DNA from: Sulfuritalea sp.
GTDB taxonomy: Bacteria; Pseudomonadota; Gammaproteobacteria; Burkholderiales; Rhodocyclaceae
Direction: 5' to 3'
NCBI GenBank assembly: GCA_030680805.1
Contig: JAUXUK010000070.1
Location: 62,001-126,000 of the forward strand
Length of the DNA: 64,000 nucleotides
The first letter of the stretch is position 1, and the number at the start of each line of letters is the position of its first letter. Shown here piece by piece: positions 43,519 through 52,415 of the stretch. The notes under the pieces are model-generated. The model was not told the origin of the DNA, searched no databases, and saw nothing but the letters and a program-made list of their open reading frames with translations. A program made the translations under genes and the position numbers.

Positions 43519-45606
43519 TCAGAAGCTCGTGCGCAGCGTCAAGCGCAGGGTGCGCGGCTCCGACGGGTGGGTGTGTACATCATTCACGGCCGCAGCTTCG
43601 GTCGCCAACTGCGATTCGTAGCGGTAGTCGATATCGCTGACCTTGCTATCGAAGGCATTGAGCATGTCGAGGCTGAGTTTCATATTCCGGTCGAAGCGGT
43701 AGCCGGCTTGCAGATTCACGATGGTCGACGCCCTGGAGCGCACCGAGTTGTCCTCGACCAATGCGCGTGGGCCGAAGTAGCGCAAACGCGCGCCACCGCT
43801 CCAACGACCGCCGTTATCCCACGCCGCACCGATCGAAAGCGTGCGCTCGATGGCGCCGGGGATATGCGGGCCGGACACCGTGGCGTCGACGTGGCTGAAG
43901 CGGGCACGGGACAGTGCCAGATCGGCATCGACCGTGATGCTGCGCGTGGGCGTCCAGTAGTTGGCCCACTCGATGCCGGCACGGTGGCTGGGAAAACTCG
44001 GTTCGGTGGTTCCGGCATCGCCGACGAAGCGCAGTTCGGACGCCAGATCGAGTCGCCATAGGGCCAATGACGTCTGCAGTGTCGGCACCAGGGCGCTGCG
44101 CATCCCCAGTTCATAGCCTTTGGCGCGCACAAGAGGGGTCGAGGCCTCGACTGCCGCACCGAAGTTGGCGGTATCGCGGAAATCCGGATTGACCCTGGCT
44201 GTTACGCCGCGCGCATCGTTGCTGTGAAAGCCGTAGCCGGCGTTGGCGTAGTACTCGGTCTTCGCCCAGGGGCCGAAGATGAGCGCCATCTTTGGGCTGA
44301 CGATGCGGTCACGGGCTCTGCCCGAATTGGCCGCCGTGTCACTGTCCACCTTGAAGCGGTAGGCGTCGCCGCGCAGACCAACGATACTGCGGAATCTTTC
44401 CAGCCATTGCACTTGCGCCTCTCCATAGAGCGAAACGCTGGATTCCCTCACGCTATCCTCGCGCACCGTGCCCGAGCGCTTGCGCTGGCTGGTGGCGTAA
44501 AGGCCGACCTTGCCGATGTCGTCGGTGCGGGATTGCAGGCCCAACGTGAAATTGGCCGGGAGCCCCGCCGGTTTTTCATACCAGGTGGCGGCCAGATTGA
44601 AGCCGTAGATCTTGCGCGCATCAGCCTGCTCAAACTGGTCGCCGCGATTACAGTTGCCATTGTTGGCCAGGTCATTCAGGCAGAACGTGAAGTTCGACCA
44701 GAGATTGAGTTTTGAGTCGATCAGGTAGGCACTGGCGCGCAACCAGCGGTCGGGAGTACGCGCCGACGATTCACCGGACAGGCTGTGGCGTGACGAGCGG
44801 CCGCCGTCGCTGGCGTCGAGGTTGCCGAAACGCGAAATCAGGCCGGCATCGAGCGCGCGTTGCGGCACCTGATCGGTGGAAGTCCATTGGGCACGGTAGG
44901 TCATGGCGGCCAGCGACCAGCCGTTGTCTTCCGTCCCATGGCTGTAGCGCAACAGGACGTTCCACTTGCCAATGTTTTCTGGCGTCTGCCATGGGCCGTT
45001 GTTCTCCGTCCATTCCACGGCATACAGCAGGTGCCCGTTGCCGGCTGACGGCGAGCCGGCGAGAAGACCTCGCCGGTAGCCGTTCTGGCCGACGCTGAGC
45101 TGGGCGAAAGGCTCATCGAGCTTGCGGAAATACTCAATGCTGGCCGATCCCGCCGTGGCAAAGTCGCCCACCTCGGCGGCATAAGGCCCCTTGCGGTAAT
45201 GCATGTGCTCGACCAGTTCCGGGATCAGGAATTGCAGATCGAGATAGCCCTGGCCATGGCCGTGGGTAGGTTGGTTGACCGGCATGCCCATGACGCTGGT
45301 GGCGAAGTCGGTGCCGTGGTCGAGATTGAAGCCGCGCAGGTAATACTGGTTGGCCTTGCCATCGCCGCTGTGCTGGGAAATGATCAGGCCGGGGATAACT
45401 TCAAGGATCTCGGCTGGGCGGAGCAGGGGGCGGCTTTCCAGTTGCTTTGCGGTAACCGTTCCTTCCGAAGCGCTGGCAGCTTCCCCGATCAGTCCCTCGT
45501 TGTCTTGGGCAGTGACGAACACGGTTTCCAGTGTTTGCAGGCCTCCGGCGTGGGTGGTGGCAGTTGCCAGCGGGGAAAAAAGTAATACGAAAAGATATTT
45601 CGTCAT
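43519..45606 (-). CDS. TonB-dependent outer-membrane receptor (probably nickel)
   Basis: 695 residues. Signal peptide MTKYLFVLLFSPLATATTHA, plug domain (LLRPAEILEVIPGLIISQHS; QYYLRGFNLDHGTDF) and a 22-strand-type barrel ending in aromatic SF as outer-membrane proteins do (LRLTLRTSF). The plug is His-rich (NQPTHGHGQGYLD). It follows the NiCoT permease on the same strand with a 29-bp gap and shares the NikR-controlled promoter, so nickel or a nickel chelate is the likely substrate, by inference. It takes energy from TonB/ExbBD, which are not in the window. Confidence 0.87.
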   Translation of the reverse strand: MTKYLFVLLFSPLATATTHAGGLQTLETVFVTAQDNEGLIGEAASASEGTVTAKQLESRPLLRPAEILEVIPGLIISQHSGDGKANQYYLRGFNLDHGTDFATSVMGMPVNQPTHGHGQGYLDLQFLIPELVEHMHYRKGPYAAEVGDFATAGSASIEYFRKLDEPFAQLSVGQNGYRRGLLAGSPSAGNGHLLYAVEWTENNGPWQTPENIGKWNVLLRYSHGTEDNGWSLAAMTYRAQWTSTDQVPQRALDAGLISRFGNLDASDGGRSSRHSLSGESSARTPDRWLRASAYLIDSKLNLWSNFTFCLNDLANNGNCNRGDQFEQADARKIYGFNLAATWYEKPAGLPANFTLGLQSRTDDIGKVGLYATSQRKRSGTVREDSVRESSVSLYGEAQVQWLERFRSIVGLRGDAYRFKVDSDTAANSGRARDRIVSPKMALIFGPWAKTEYYANAGYGFHSNDARGVTARVNPDFRDTANFGAAVEASTPLVRAKGYELGMRSALVPTLQTSLALWRLDLASELRFVGDAGTTEPSFPSHRAGIEWANYWTPTRSITVDADLALSRARFSHVDATVSGPHIPGAIERTLSIGAAWDNGGRWSGGARLRYFGPRALVEDNSVRSRASTIVNLQAGYRFDRNMKLSLDMLNAFDSKVSDIDYRYESQLATEAAAVNDVHTHPSEPRTLRLTLRTSF

Positions 45607-45635
45607 AACGATAGGCAAAAAAAACAGGAAAAATA

Positions 45636-46457
45636 TCAGTGGGTAGCAGCGCCGGCCAGCCGCGACCCGCGCGCCAGCCAGTTGCCGAGCACAAAACTGG
45701 CGGCCAGCAAGACGATGACGCCTGCGCCGACCAGCAGTTCCTTTCCTTCGTACCACTGCGATATGTCTGCGCGCAACCAGCGCGCCAGCCCGAAGGCGGC
45801 GACTGAAAAACTTATGGCGGCGACCATCAGGCCCATGACGCGCGAGGCGATGCGGGCGCGATGGTCGGCGCGTCGCAGCAGGCGGGCGATCCACAAACCA
45901 TTGGCGCCGTCGGCCAGCAGCATGCCTATGGTGAAGGCAAGACCGAGTGCCAGAGTGTGTGCGACGCCGCCGTGTTGCGTCGCGGTCACGGCAAACAGAG
46001 CGGCCTGGCTCATGGTGTCGAAGGACAGGGCGAACAGCGAACCCACGGCGGCAATCGCCAGCGGGTGCGAGGTCGCCTGCAGGCGGCGCAGCAGGCCGGC
46101 CTTGAAGCCGACAGTGGCCACCATGTCGCCCGCTGGCGCCAGCAATACGGCGCGCAAATTGAGGATGCCGAGCAGGGTCAGGAAGCTGATGGAAATCCAG
46201 GTGCCGAGGTCTTCCATCCACTCGGGCACGTGCCATTTCGTAGACACCAGACCGACCCCCAATGCAATCAGCATGACGACGGCGCCGTGGCCGAGCGAGA
46301 ACAGGGAACCGCACCAGCGGGCGCGGGCGGGAGCAAAACGCAGGTTGTAACGGGTGAGGCCGTCGATGGTGGCCAGATGGTCGGCGTCGAGCCCATGCTT
46401 GGCGCCGAGGATGAACACCAGGGCGAGGAGGGCAATCCAGTCGTTGGGCAGATCCAT
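45636..46457 (-). CDS. NiCoT-family nickel/cobalt permease (HoxN-like)
   Basis: 273 residues, about eight membrane helices. The helix-II signature LGAKHGLDADHLATIDGLTR (HX4DH) binds the metal; SLGHGAVVMLIALGVGL and FALSFDTMSQAALF are further family motifs. Imports nickel or cobalt with high affinity. Directly behind a NikR operator and ahead of the TonB receptor; the two nickel-dependent hydrogenases in this window are the likely beneficiaries. HoxN-like naming reflects family only. Confidence 0.92.
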   Translation of the reverse strand: MDLPNDWIALLALVFILGAKHGLDADHLATIDGLTRYNLRFAPARARWCGSLFSLGHGAVVMLIALGVGLVSTKWHVPEWMEDLGTWISISFLTLLGILNLRAVLLAPAGDMVATVGFKAGLLRRLQATSHPLAIAAVGSLFALSFDTMSQAALFAVTATQHGGVAHTLALGLAFTIGMLLADGANGLWIARLLRRADHRARIASRVMGLMVAAISFSVAAFGLARWLRADISQWYEGKELLVGAGVIVLLAASFVLGNWLARGSRLAGAATH

Positions 46458-46485
46458 GGGCGGAGGCCTATATCAGCGATACACG

Positions 46486-46512
46486 GTATGAAGTCTAGTC
46501 AAAAGCTCATAC
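46486..46512. promoter_or_regulatory. NikR operator upstream of the nickel permease
   Basis: GTATGA and TCATAC separated by 15 bases, 29 bp upstream of the permease start. The E. coli nik operator is GTATGA-N16-TCATAC, so both half-sites match exactly and the spacer is one base shorter. The remaining part of the 325-bp gap to the helicase gene holds no coding region. Confidence 0.85.
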
Positions 46513-46782
46513 AAAATCCATGCCTGGTCCTGACTATTGTACAAGGTCATTTGAATCAGTTACTTATGAAGTAAATTTGGGTTTGAGCTGATTAGCGTCT
46601 ATGCAGGCACGGCTTCAATCTATCCGGATCGGGTCCGATACAAATTTCGGCGTGGAGGACCGGCGAATTTCCCGGAATAGCCGACAAGTACCGCATGCGA
46701 CAAAACAGCCGCCACGGAAAAGACCGGCGGGTGGCGGTATGTGCTAAGGTCGTCGACCCCCTGCTACCTCTCACACTTTCGA

Positions 46783-49700
46783 ATGGCCGCCAATCCTTTG
46801 TTCAATAGCGACACCCTCGGTGATTTCTCCGGGCGCTTTGGCAGCGCGACGCTGCAACGCGGCAGGGCCTACGCGGGAGAACGCCGGGTGCGGATGAAGC
46901 GCCTGGAACGGGCGCCAGGCGAAATCCATGTCGAAGCAGAGGTGCAGGGCACGCGCAAGCTTCCCTACGAGGTCGATCTCTGGCTGGAAGTGGATCAGGG
47001 CGGCGCGGTTCTCGATGTCGATAACTCCTGCATGTGTCCGCAGCGGGAAAACTGCAAGCATGTGGTGGCGGTATTGCTGAGTCTCGGGCAGGCGCTGGAC
47101 ATCTCGGGTTTTGCCTGGCAAGACAGTGCTGGACATGGGAAGGACGCCGGCTATCCCGAACCCAGTGCGGCGACGCTCGACTGGCTGGGTTCCCTCGATC
47201 AGCCCGAGGAAAAGGCGCCCGAGAAGAATTCCCGGGCTCGTGTCGTCTATCTGCTGCGGCCCGGCAGTCCGCCCAGCCTCAGCCTGGGCAAGAGCCGGCC
47301 CCTGAAAAAGGGCGGTTTTGGCAAACCGGCCATCTACCGGCCGCAGCCCTATGACCTCGGCAGCGCACGCAGCCACCGCGACTTCATCCTCGACGAGGAT
47401 ATTCCGCCGCTGCGCTTGTTCCTGGCCCTGCAGGCAGGCGGTGGCTATTTCTATAACGAAGCGGTCGATCTCGCGGGGGAGATGGGGGCGCTGTTGTTGC
47501 GCCTGGCGCTGCGCACCGGACGGCTGCAACTCGATGAACTGGAAGAAGTGGCCCTGTCGTCCGGCCCGGCGATGCCGCTCAAGCTGCACTGGATGCACAC
47601 TCCGGCGGGCCTTCAGCAGCTGTCCTTCGACCTGCCGGCGCCCCTGCAGATGATCCCGACCTGGCCACCGTTCTATCTCGATGCGGCAGCCGGGAAGGTG
47701 GGCGAACTGCAATCGGACTTGTCCGCGAATTTGTTGCAGCAACTCATGAACGCGCCGCCGCTGAACGAGGCCGATGCGCCTTTGGTGCGCCAGCGCCTGA
47801 CGCAACTGGGGCGCGTTCGACAGCTCGCGCTGCCGCTGCCTGACGCGCCGGAGGCCGTTGCCGCGGGCAAGCCCTCGGCACGCCTGCTGCTGACCCAAGG
47901 CAGCTTCCGTCATGCGTCGATGAATCGCCTGCACGACGATCGGGCGATCGCGGTGCTGTATTTCGACTATCCGCAAGGACCGACGGTGGTCGGCGTCGAG
48001 CAGCCTTCGCCGTTCATGCGGCAACGTGTGGGCGGGCAGTGGCAGACGCTGCAGCGGGATCTGGATGCGGAAAGCGAAGTCCGGCAACTGCTGCACGACC
48101 ACGGCTTGGAGAGCTGGCAGCGCAGCTTGGGCAATTACCAGCGTCTCGAGGGCACCGAGGATGGTCTGATGCCGCTGAAGAACGATGCGGCAGGATGGCT
48201 GGCTTTCCTCAACGAGGTGGTGCCCGAACTGGAAAAGCGGGAAATATCGGTCGTCCTTGCCGAGGATTTTCCCTATTGCATCGCCCAGGCGGAAGACTGG
48301 TTCGTGGCCGTCGAAGAGGCTGTCGGCAGCGACTGGTTCGATCTGGATCTAGGCGTCACGGTGGCCGGCGAGAGGCTCAGCCTGGTGCCGCCATTGTTGC
48401 GCCTGTTGCGCGAGCAGCCCGATTTGCTTGGCCTGGTGCGCAGCCTTGAAGACAGCCAGACATTTCCTGTGGCGCTCGATGCGCGGCGCATCCTGCCGGT
48501 GCCGGTGGGTCGTCTCAAGGCATGGCTGCTGCCTTTGCTGGAGTTTCTCGACGAGGATCGGCCGCGGCTGTCGCGCCACAATGCCGCCGCCCTGGCCGGG
48601 TTGGAAGATCTGCCCACGCAGTGGAGCGGCGGCGAGGAGTTGCGCGCCCTGGGCCAGCGTCTGCGCGACTTCTCGGGCATGGCCCGCCATGAGCCGGCGC
48701 CGGGATTCACGGCCACCTTGCGGCCCTACCAGCAGGTCGGCCTCGACTGGCTGCAGTTCCTGCGCGAATACGGCCTGGCCGGGATTCTTGCCGACGACAT
48801 GGGGCTGGGCAAGACGGTACAGACCCTGGCCCATCTCCACCTGGAAAAGGCTTCGGGCCGCGCCGACCGGCCCAGTCTGGTGGTGGCCACCACCAGCCTG
48901 ATGGCCAACTGGCGCGACGAGGCGGCCCAGTTCGCGCCCGATCTCAAGGTGCTGATCCTGCACGGCAAGGACCGCGCCCAGCATTTCGACGAGATCGCGC
49001 AGGCCGACCTGGTGCTGACCACCTATCCGTTGCTGGTGCGCGATCGCGAAACCCTGCTGGCGCAGGACTGGCATCTGCTGGTGATGGACGAAGCCCAGTT
49101 CATCAAGAATCCCAAGGCACAGTCGCACCAGGTGGCGCGCGGCCTCAAGGCGCGTCACCGCCTGTCGCTGACGGGCACGCCGCTGGAGAACCATCTGGGC
49201 GAACTCTGGGCTCAGTTCGATTTCCTGATGCCGGGCCTGCTCGGCAGCGGCAAGCGCTTTACCCAGGTATTCCGCACCCCGATCGAAAAGCTCGGCGACG
49301 ACGAGATGCGCGTCCGCCTCGCCGAGCGGGTGCGCCCCTTCCTGCTGCGACGGACCAAGGAACAGGTGCTGAAGGACCTGCCGCCGCGGACCGAGATGGT
49401 GCGCTGGGTCGAGATCGAGGGCGGCCAGCGCGACCTGTATGAGTCACTGCGCGTCGCCTTCGACCGCAAGTTGCGCATCGCGCTTACCGAGCAGGGCGTG
49501 GGCCGCAGCCAGATCATGATCTTCGATGCGCTGCTCAAGCTGCGGCAGATCTGCTGCGATCCGCGGCTGGTGAAGCTGCCGGCTGCGGAGGCGCTGGTGA
49601 AAAAGGGGCATGCCCATTCGGCCAAGCTGGCGACCCTGATGGAAATGCTCGATGAATTGCTCGACGAAGGCCGCAAGGTGTTGCTGTTCTCGCAATTCAC

Positions 49701-50142
49701 CTCGATGCTGAGCCTGATCGAGTTCGAACTCGAAAAGCGCGGCATCCGGTATTCGCGGCTTACGGGGCAGACCCGCGACCGCGAAACGCCAATCAAGGAT
49801 TTTCAGGAAGGGCGCGTGCCGCTGTTCCTGATCAGCCTCAAGGCCGGCGGCACGGGCCTCAACCTGACCGCGGCCGATACCGTGATCCATTACGACCCGT
49901 GGTGGAACCCGGCCGTGGAAGAGCAGGCCACGGCGCGCGCCCACCGCATCGGCCAGGACAAGCCGGTGTTCGTCTACAAACTGATGACGCAGGGTACGGT
50001 GGAAGAAAAAATCCTCGCCCTGCAGAACCGCAAGCGCGGATTGGCCGACCAACTGATGAAGCAGGGCGGTTCGGGAGGCGAGGGCGGCGGCCATCTGCTG
50101 ACCGCCAGCGATCTCGATGTGCTGTTCCAACCACTGGCCTGA
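46783..50142 (+). CDS. SNF2-family helicase with SWIM zinc finger
   Basis: 1119 residues from the ATG at 46783. An N-terminal SWIM zinc finger (CMCPQRENCKHVVAVLL, about residues 85-100) probably binds DNA or protein. A long middle region precedes the SNF2 ATPase (about 650-1110): LADDMGLGKTVQTLAHLHLE, VMDEAQFIKN, LTGTPLENHLGELWAQFDFL, LISLKAGGTGLNLT and the RAHRIGQDKPVFVYKL motif VI. It is an ATP-driven DNA translocase, likely remodelling protein-DNA complexes. Physiological role unknown. Confidence 0.9.
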   Translation: MAANPLFNSDTLGDFSGRFGSATLQRGRAYAGERRVRMKRLERAPGEIHVEAEVQGTRKLPYEVDLWLEVDQGGAVLDVDNSCMCPQRENCKHVVAVLLSLGQALDISGFAWQDSAGHGKDAGYPEPSAATLDWLGSLDQPEEKAPEKNSRARVVYLLRPGSPPSLSLGKSRPLKKGGFGKPAIYRPQPYDLGSARSHRDFILDEDIPPLRLFLALQAGGGYFYNEAVDLAGEMGALLLRLALRTGRLQLDELEEVALSSGPAMPLKLHWMHTPAGLQQLSFDLPAPLQMIPTWPPFYLDAAAGKVGELQSDLSANLLQQLMNAPPLNEADAPLVRQRLTQLGRVRQLALPLPDAPEAVAAGKPSARLLLTQGSFRHASMNRLHDDRAIAVLYFDYPQGPTVVGVEQPSPFMRQRVGGQWQTLQRDLDAESEVRQLLHDHGLESWQRSLGNYQRLEGTEDGLMPLKNDAAGWLAFLNEVVPELEKREISVVLAEDFPYCIAQAEDWFVAVEEAVGSDWFDLDLGVTVAGERLSLVPPLLRLLREQPDLLGLVRSLEDSQTFPVALDARRILPVPVGRLKAWLLPLLEFLDEDRPRLSRHNAAALAGLEDLPTQWSGGEELRALGQRLRDFSGMARHEPAPGFTATLRPYQQVGLDWLQFLREYGLAGILADDMGLGKTVQTLAHLHLEKASGRADRPSLVVATTSLMANWRDEAAQFAPDLKVLILHGKDRAQHFDEIAQADLVLTTYPLLVRDRETLLAQDWHLLVMDEAQFIKNPKAQSHQVARGLKARHRLSLTGTPLENHLGELWAQFDFLMPGLLGSGKRFTQVFRTPIEKLGDDEMRVRLAERVRPFLLRRTKEQVLKDLPPRTEMVRWVEIEGGQRDLYESLRVAFDRKLRIALTEQGVGRSQIMIFDALLKLRQICCDPRLVKLPAAEALVKKGHAHSAKLATLMEMLDELLDEGRKVLLFSQFTSMLSLIEFELEKRGIRYSRLTGQTRDRETPIKDFQEGRVPLFLISLKAGGTGLNLTAADTVIHYDPWWNPAVEEQATARAHRIGQDKPVFVYKLMTQGTVEEKILALQNRKRGLADQLMKQGGSGGEGGGHLLTASDLDVLFQPLA

Positions 50143-50188
50143 ACTGTTACGCTTCTTCTGACATGCGCAGCGACAGGGAGATGCGATC

Positions 50189-50464
50189 ATGACCAACAGG
50201 ATTCACGTAGCGGCATCCGAAGTGCGGATCAACGACCACATCTACAACGGCACCGGGACCAACGCCCATCCCACCTTCGCCTGGGAAACCGTCACCGAAG
50301 TGCGCCAGGAGGACGGCCTGATTCTGCTGATCACCGGCAACGCCAAGGGACCGCACGGCGAGTTCTGGCTCGAACCGGAGGAGCAGATCGAGGTGATGCG
50401 CTATCCCGAAGCGGTGGTCCCGGCCAGCGCGCCGGCGAAGGCCAAGCCGAAACACGGGCATTGA
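50189..50464 (+). CDS. Small hypothetical protein (91 aa)
   Basis: An acidic-to-neutral protein starting MTNRIHVAASEVRINDHIYN with a basic Lys/Pro/Ala tail (PAKAKPKHGH). It has a GGGAG ribosome site. No family recognised. First of four small same-strand genes after the SNF2 helicase, spaced by 5-50 bp. Confidence 0.6.
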   Translation: MTNRIHVAASEVRINDHIYNGTGTNAHPTFAWETVTEVRQEDGLILLITGNAKGPHGEFWLEPEEQIEVMRYPEAVVPASAPAKAKPKHGH

Positions 50465-50470
50465 TCCAGC

Positions 50471-50704
50471 ATGAAAGCCCAGCCGAACAATCCACTGCAC
50501 GGCATTACCCTGGAAGCGATCCTGGGTGAGCTGGTGACTCGCCATGGCTGGGAGGGCCTCGGGCGGGAGATCGACATACGCTGCTTCACGCACGAGCCGA
50601 GCATCGCCTCCAGCCTCAAGTTCCTGCGCCGCACGCCCTGGGCACGGGAGCGGGTGGAGGCGCTGTATGTGTCCACCTTGCGGCGACAACAGGAAACGGC
50701 TTGA
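50471..50704 (+). CDS. VF530 family DNA-binding-type protein (DUF2132)
   Basis: 77 residues. [34 protein letters not shown] and [17 protein letters not shown] are the VF530/DUF2132 signature, a small helical fold thought to bind DNA. It nearly touches its neighbours (6 bp gaps), so the small-gene run is a real operon. Role unknown. Confidence 0.88.
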   Translation: MKAQPNNPLHGITLEAILGELVTRHGWEGLGREIDIRCFTHEPSIASSLKFLRRTPWARERVEALYVSTLRRQQETA

Positions 50705-50710
50705 TTCGAC

Positions 50711-50908
50711 ATGACCTACGAAGAGCATCTCGACGAAGTGACCACCCTCATCACCGAAAAATACGGTACCAGCGACGAGGTCGCGATCGGGATGGTGATG
50801 CGCGCCCAGGCCGACGATTTCTTCAGCGGACATGATGACGATCCGACGATCTGCACCCTGGAACGCGCCGGTCGGGACGCGAAAGCGGTGTTCAAGAAGT
50901 ACAAATAG
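50711..50908 (+). CDS. Small hypothetical protein (65 aa)
   Basis: 65 residues, acidic, mostly helical (MTYEEHLDEVTTLITEKYGT; DDFFSGHDDDPTICTLERAG). No motif recognised. Lies 6 bp after the VF530 gene and 50 bp before the basic-tailed gene. Confidence 0.6.
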   Translation: MTYEEHLDEVTTLITEKYGTSDEVAIGMVMRAQADDFFSGHDDDPTICTLERAGRDAKAVFKKYK

Positions 50909-50958
50909 GCATTGTGCGAGGCGCCGCTTGCGCAGGATCTCAACGTGATCGGAAAACC

Positions 50959-51381
50959 ATGACCGCCCGACCCAAGGCCGCACCCAAGGCCGCGACAAAA
51001 TCTTCGCCAAAAGCCGTGCCGAAAGCCGAACCCAAGGCCAAAGCCAGGCCCGTGGAACCTTTTCTGCGCTTCTACCATTCAGACGAGTTGCGGGCAAAGA
51101 CGCTTGCCGTGCTCGGGGCGCTCGAGGAGGATTCCGATCCTGAAAACCATCGCGACACCCTGGCGGATCTGGTGGCAGAGCTTACCGAGAGTGGCATGAG
51201 CTACTACTACTTGAGGGCGCTGAAGCTTGCCAAGGCAGGTTTCGTGGTCGAACAGTCGGCGCGTCTTGGCATGTCCGGCGCGGTAAAGCTGATTACTTCC
51301 GTCACCCGCAAATTCATTGTGCGCATGGATTCAGCGCAGTTGCTGGTCGTCTCCCGCCACATTCGCGCGCTCGCCATTTAG
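50959..51381 (+). CDS. Protein with histone-H1-like basic N-terminal tail
   Basis: 140 residues from the ATG at 50959. The first 35 residues are a Lys/Ala/Pro-rich tract with repeated PKA/PKAA steps, resembling bacterial histone-H1-like or AlgP-type tails that bind DNA. The rest (PFLRFYHSDELRAKTLAVLG onward) is a compact helical domain with no recognised family. Together with VF530 and the SNF2 protein it suggests a chromosome-associated cluster, by inference. Confidence 0.7.
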   Translation: MTARPKAAPKAATKSSPKAVPKAEPKAKARPVEPFLRFYHSDELRAKTLAVLGALEEDSDPENHRDTLADLVAELTESGMSYYYLRALKLAKAGFVVEQSARLGMSGAVKLITSVTRKFIVRMDSAQLLVVSRHIRALAI

Positions 51382-51439
51382 CGTCGCCGGCCCTTCCAGG
51401 CGCCATTCGGGCCAACAGGCCGCCCGGTCGCCGCGCATT

Positions 51440-51478
51440 GATGTTATAAAGTAACTAATTAGGTTACACTTGAACATC
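51440..51478. promoter_or_regulatory. Nested inverted repeat upstream of chrBA
   Basis: Inner arms GTAAC/GTTAC (51451-51467, 7-bp spacer) inside outer arms GATGTT/AACATC, ending 22 bp before the chrB ATG in an AT-rich stretch. Likely operator of the chromate operon. Confidence 0.5.
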
Positions 51479-51500
51479 AATAGTGCGAATTGAGTCGCCC

Positions 51501-52415
51501 ATGGAATTCCTTGCCCTGTTTGTCAGCCTGCCGACGCGGCAATCCGCCGGTCGCATGCGTGTCTGGCGCGCGCTGCGCGCGCTGGGCTGCGCCACCTTGC
51601 GCGACGGGGTGTATCTGCTGCCGGATTCGGCCGAACATGCGGCAGTACTCGCGCCGATCGCGGAGGAGGTGCGTGCCGTGCAGGGCACCGCCGATCTGTA
51701 CCGTCTCGGTGGCTGTGATGAAGTGCAGCAGGCCGAACTCGTTGCGCTCTTCGATCGCGGCCCGGATTACGCCCGGTTGCTGGAATCGATCCGTGCCGCG
51801 CTGGCGGCCGCCAATCCGAGGACAGCCCATGCCCTGCGCCGCGAGTTCAAGGCCATCGTCGCCATCGACTATTTCCCCGGTGAAGCTCAAAAACAAGCCG
51901 CTGCCGCGCTGGCCGAACTGGCTGCCGTGGCCGGCGGCGAGCCCCGCGCAGTGGATGAAAGAATTCGCCGTGTCGCCAGCGCCGACTTTTTGGGGCGAAC
52001 CTGGGCGACGCGCAAGAACCTCTGGGTCGATCGCATGGCATCGGCCTGGCTGATTCGCCGCTTCATCGACAGAAAGGCGAAGTTTCTCTGGCTCGACAAT
52101 CCGAAGAAATGCCCGAAAACGGCGCTCGGCTTCGACTTCGACGGCGCCGCTTTCACCCATGTCGGCAGCCGCGTCACCTTCGAAGTGCTGGCGGCCAGCT
52201 TCGGCCTGGACAGCGACCCGGCGCTGACCCGCATTGCCGCCATCGTGCATTTCCTCGATGTCGGCGGCGTGCCGGTAGCCGAAGCGGCAGGCATTGAGGC
52301 GGTGCTGGCCGGCGCCCGCGCCGCCGCGCCGGACGACGACAAATTGCTGACCGAGGCGAGTCGCGTCCTCGACAACCTTTACAAGAACTACCAGCAGGAG
52401 ATTCCGCATGAGTAA
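51501..52415 (+). CDS. chrB: Chromate resistance regulator ChrB
   Basis: 304 residues from the ATG at 51501 (a GTG 18 bp upstream is possible). N-terminal MEFLALFVSLPTRQSAGRMR to LRDGVYLLPDSAEH and C-terminal KNLWVDRMASAWLIRRFIDR to FDGAAFTHVGSRVTFEVL match ChrB. ChrB senses chromate and controls the chrA efflux gene. It overlaps chrA by 8 bp. One dispersed motif copy lies inside, coding RRVASADFLG. Confidence 0.9.
   Translation: MEFLALFVSLPTRQSAGRMRVWRALRALGCATLRDGVYLLPDSAEHAAVLAPIAEEVRAVQGTADLYRLGGCDEVQQAELVALFDRGPDYARLLESIRAALAAANPRTAHALRREFKAIVAIDYFPGEAQKQAAAALAELAAVAGGEPRAVDERIRRVASADFLGRTWATRKNLWVDRMASAWLIRRFIDRKAKFLWLDNPKKCPKTALGFDFDGAAFTHVGSRVTFEVLAASFGLDSDPALTRIAAIVHFLDVGGVPVAEAAGIEAVLAGARAAAPDDDKLLTEASRVLDNLYKNYQQEIPHE
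51966..51990 (-). repeat. Dispersed 24-bp motif, copy 10 (inside chrB)
   Basis: Plus strand CGCCGTGTCGCCAGCGCCGA, then CTTTT; antisense to chrB. Confidence 0.8.
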
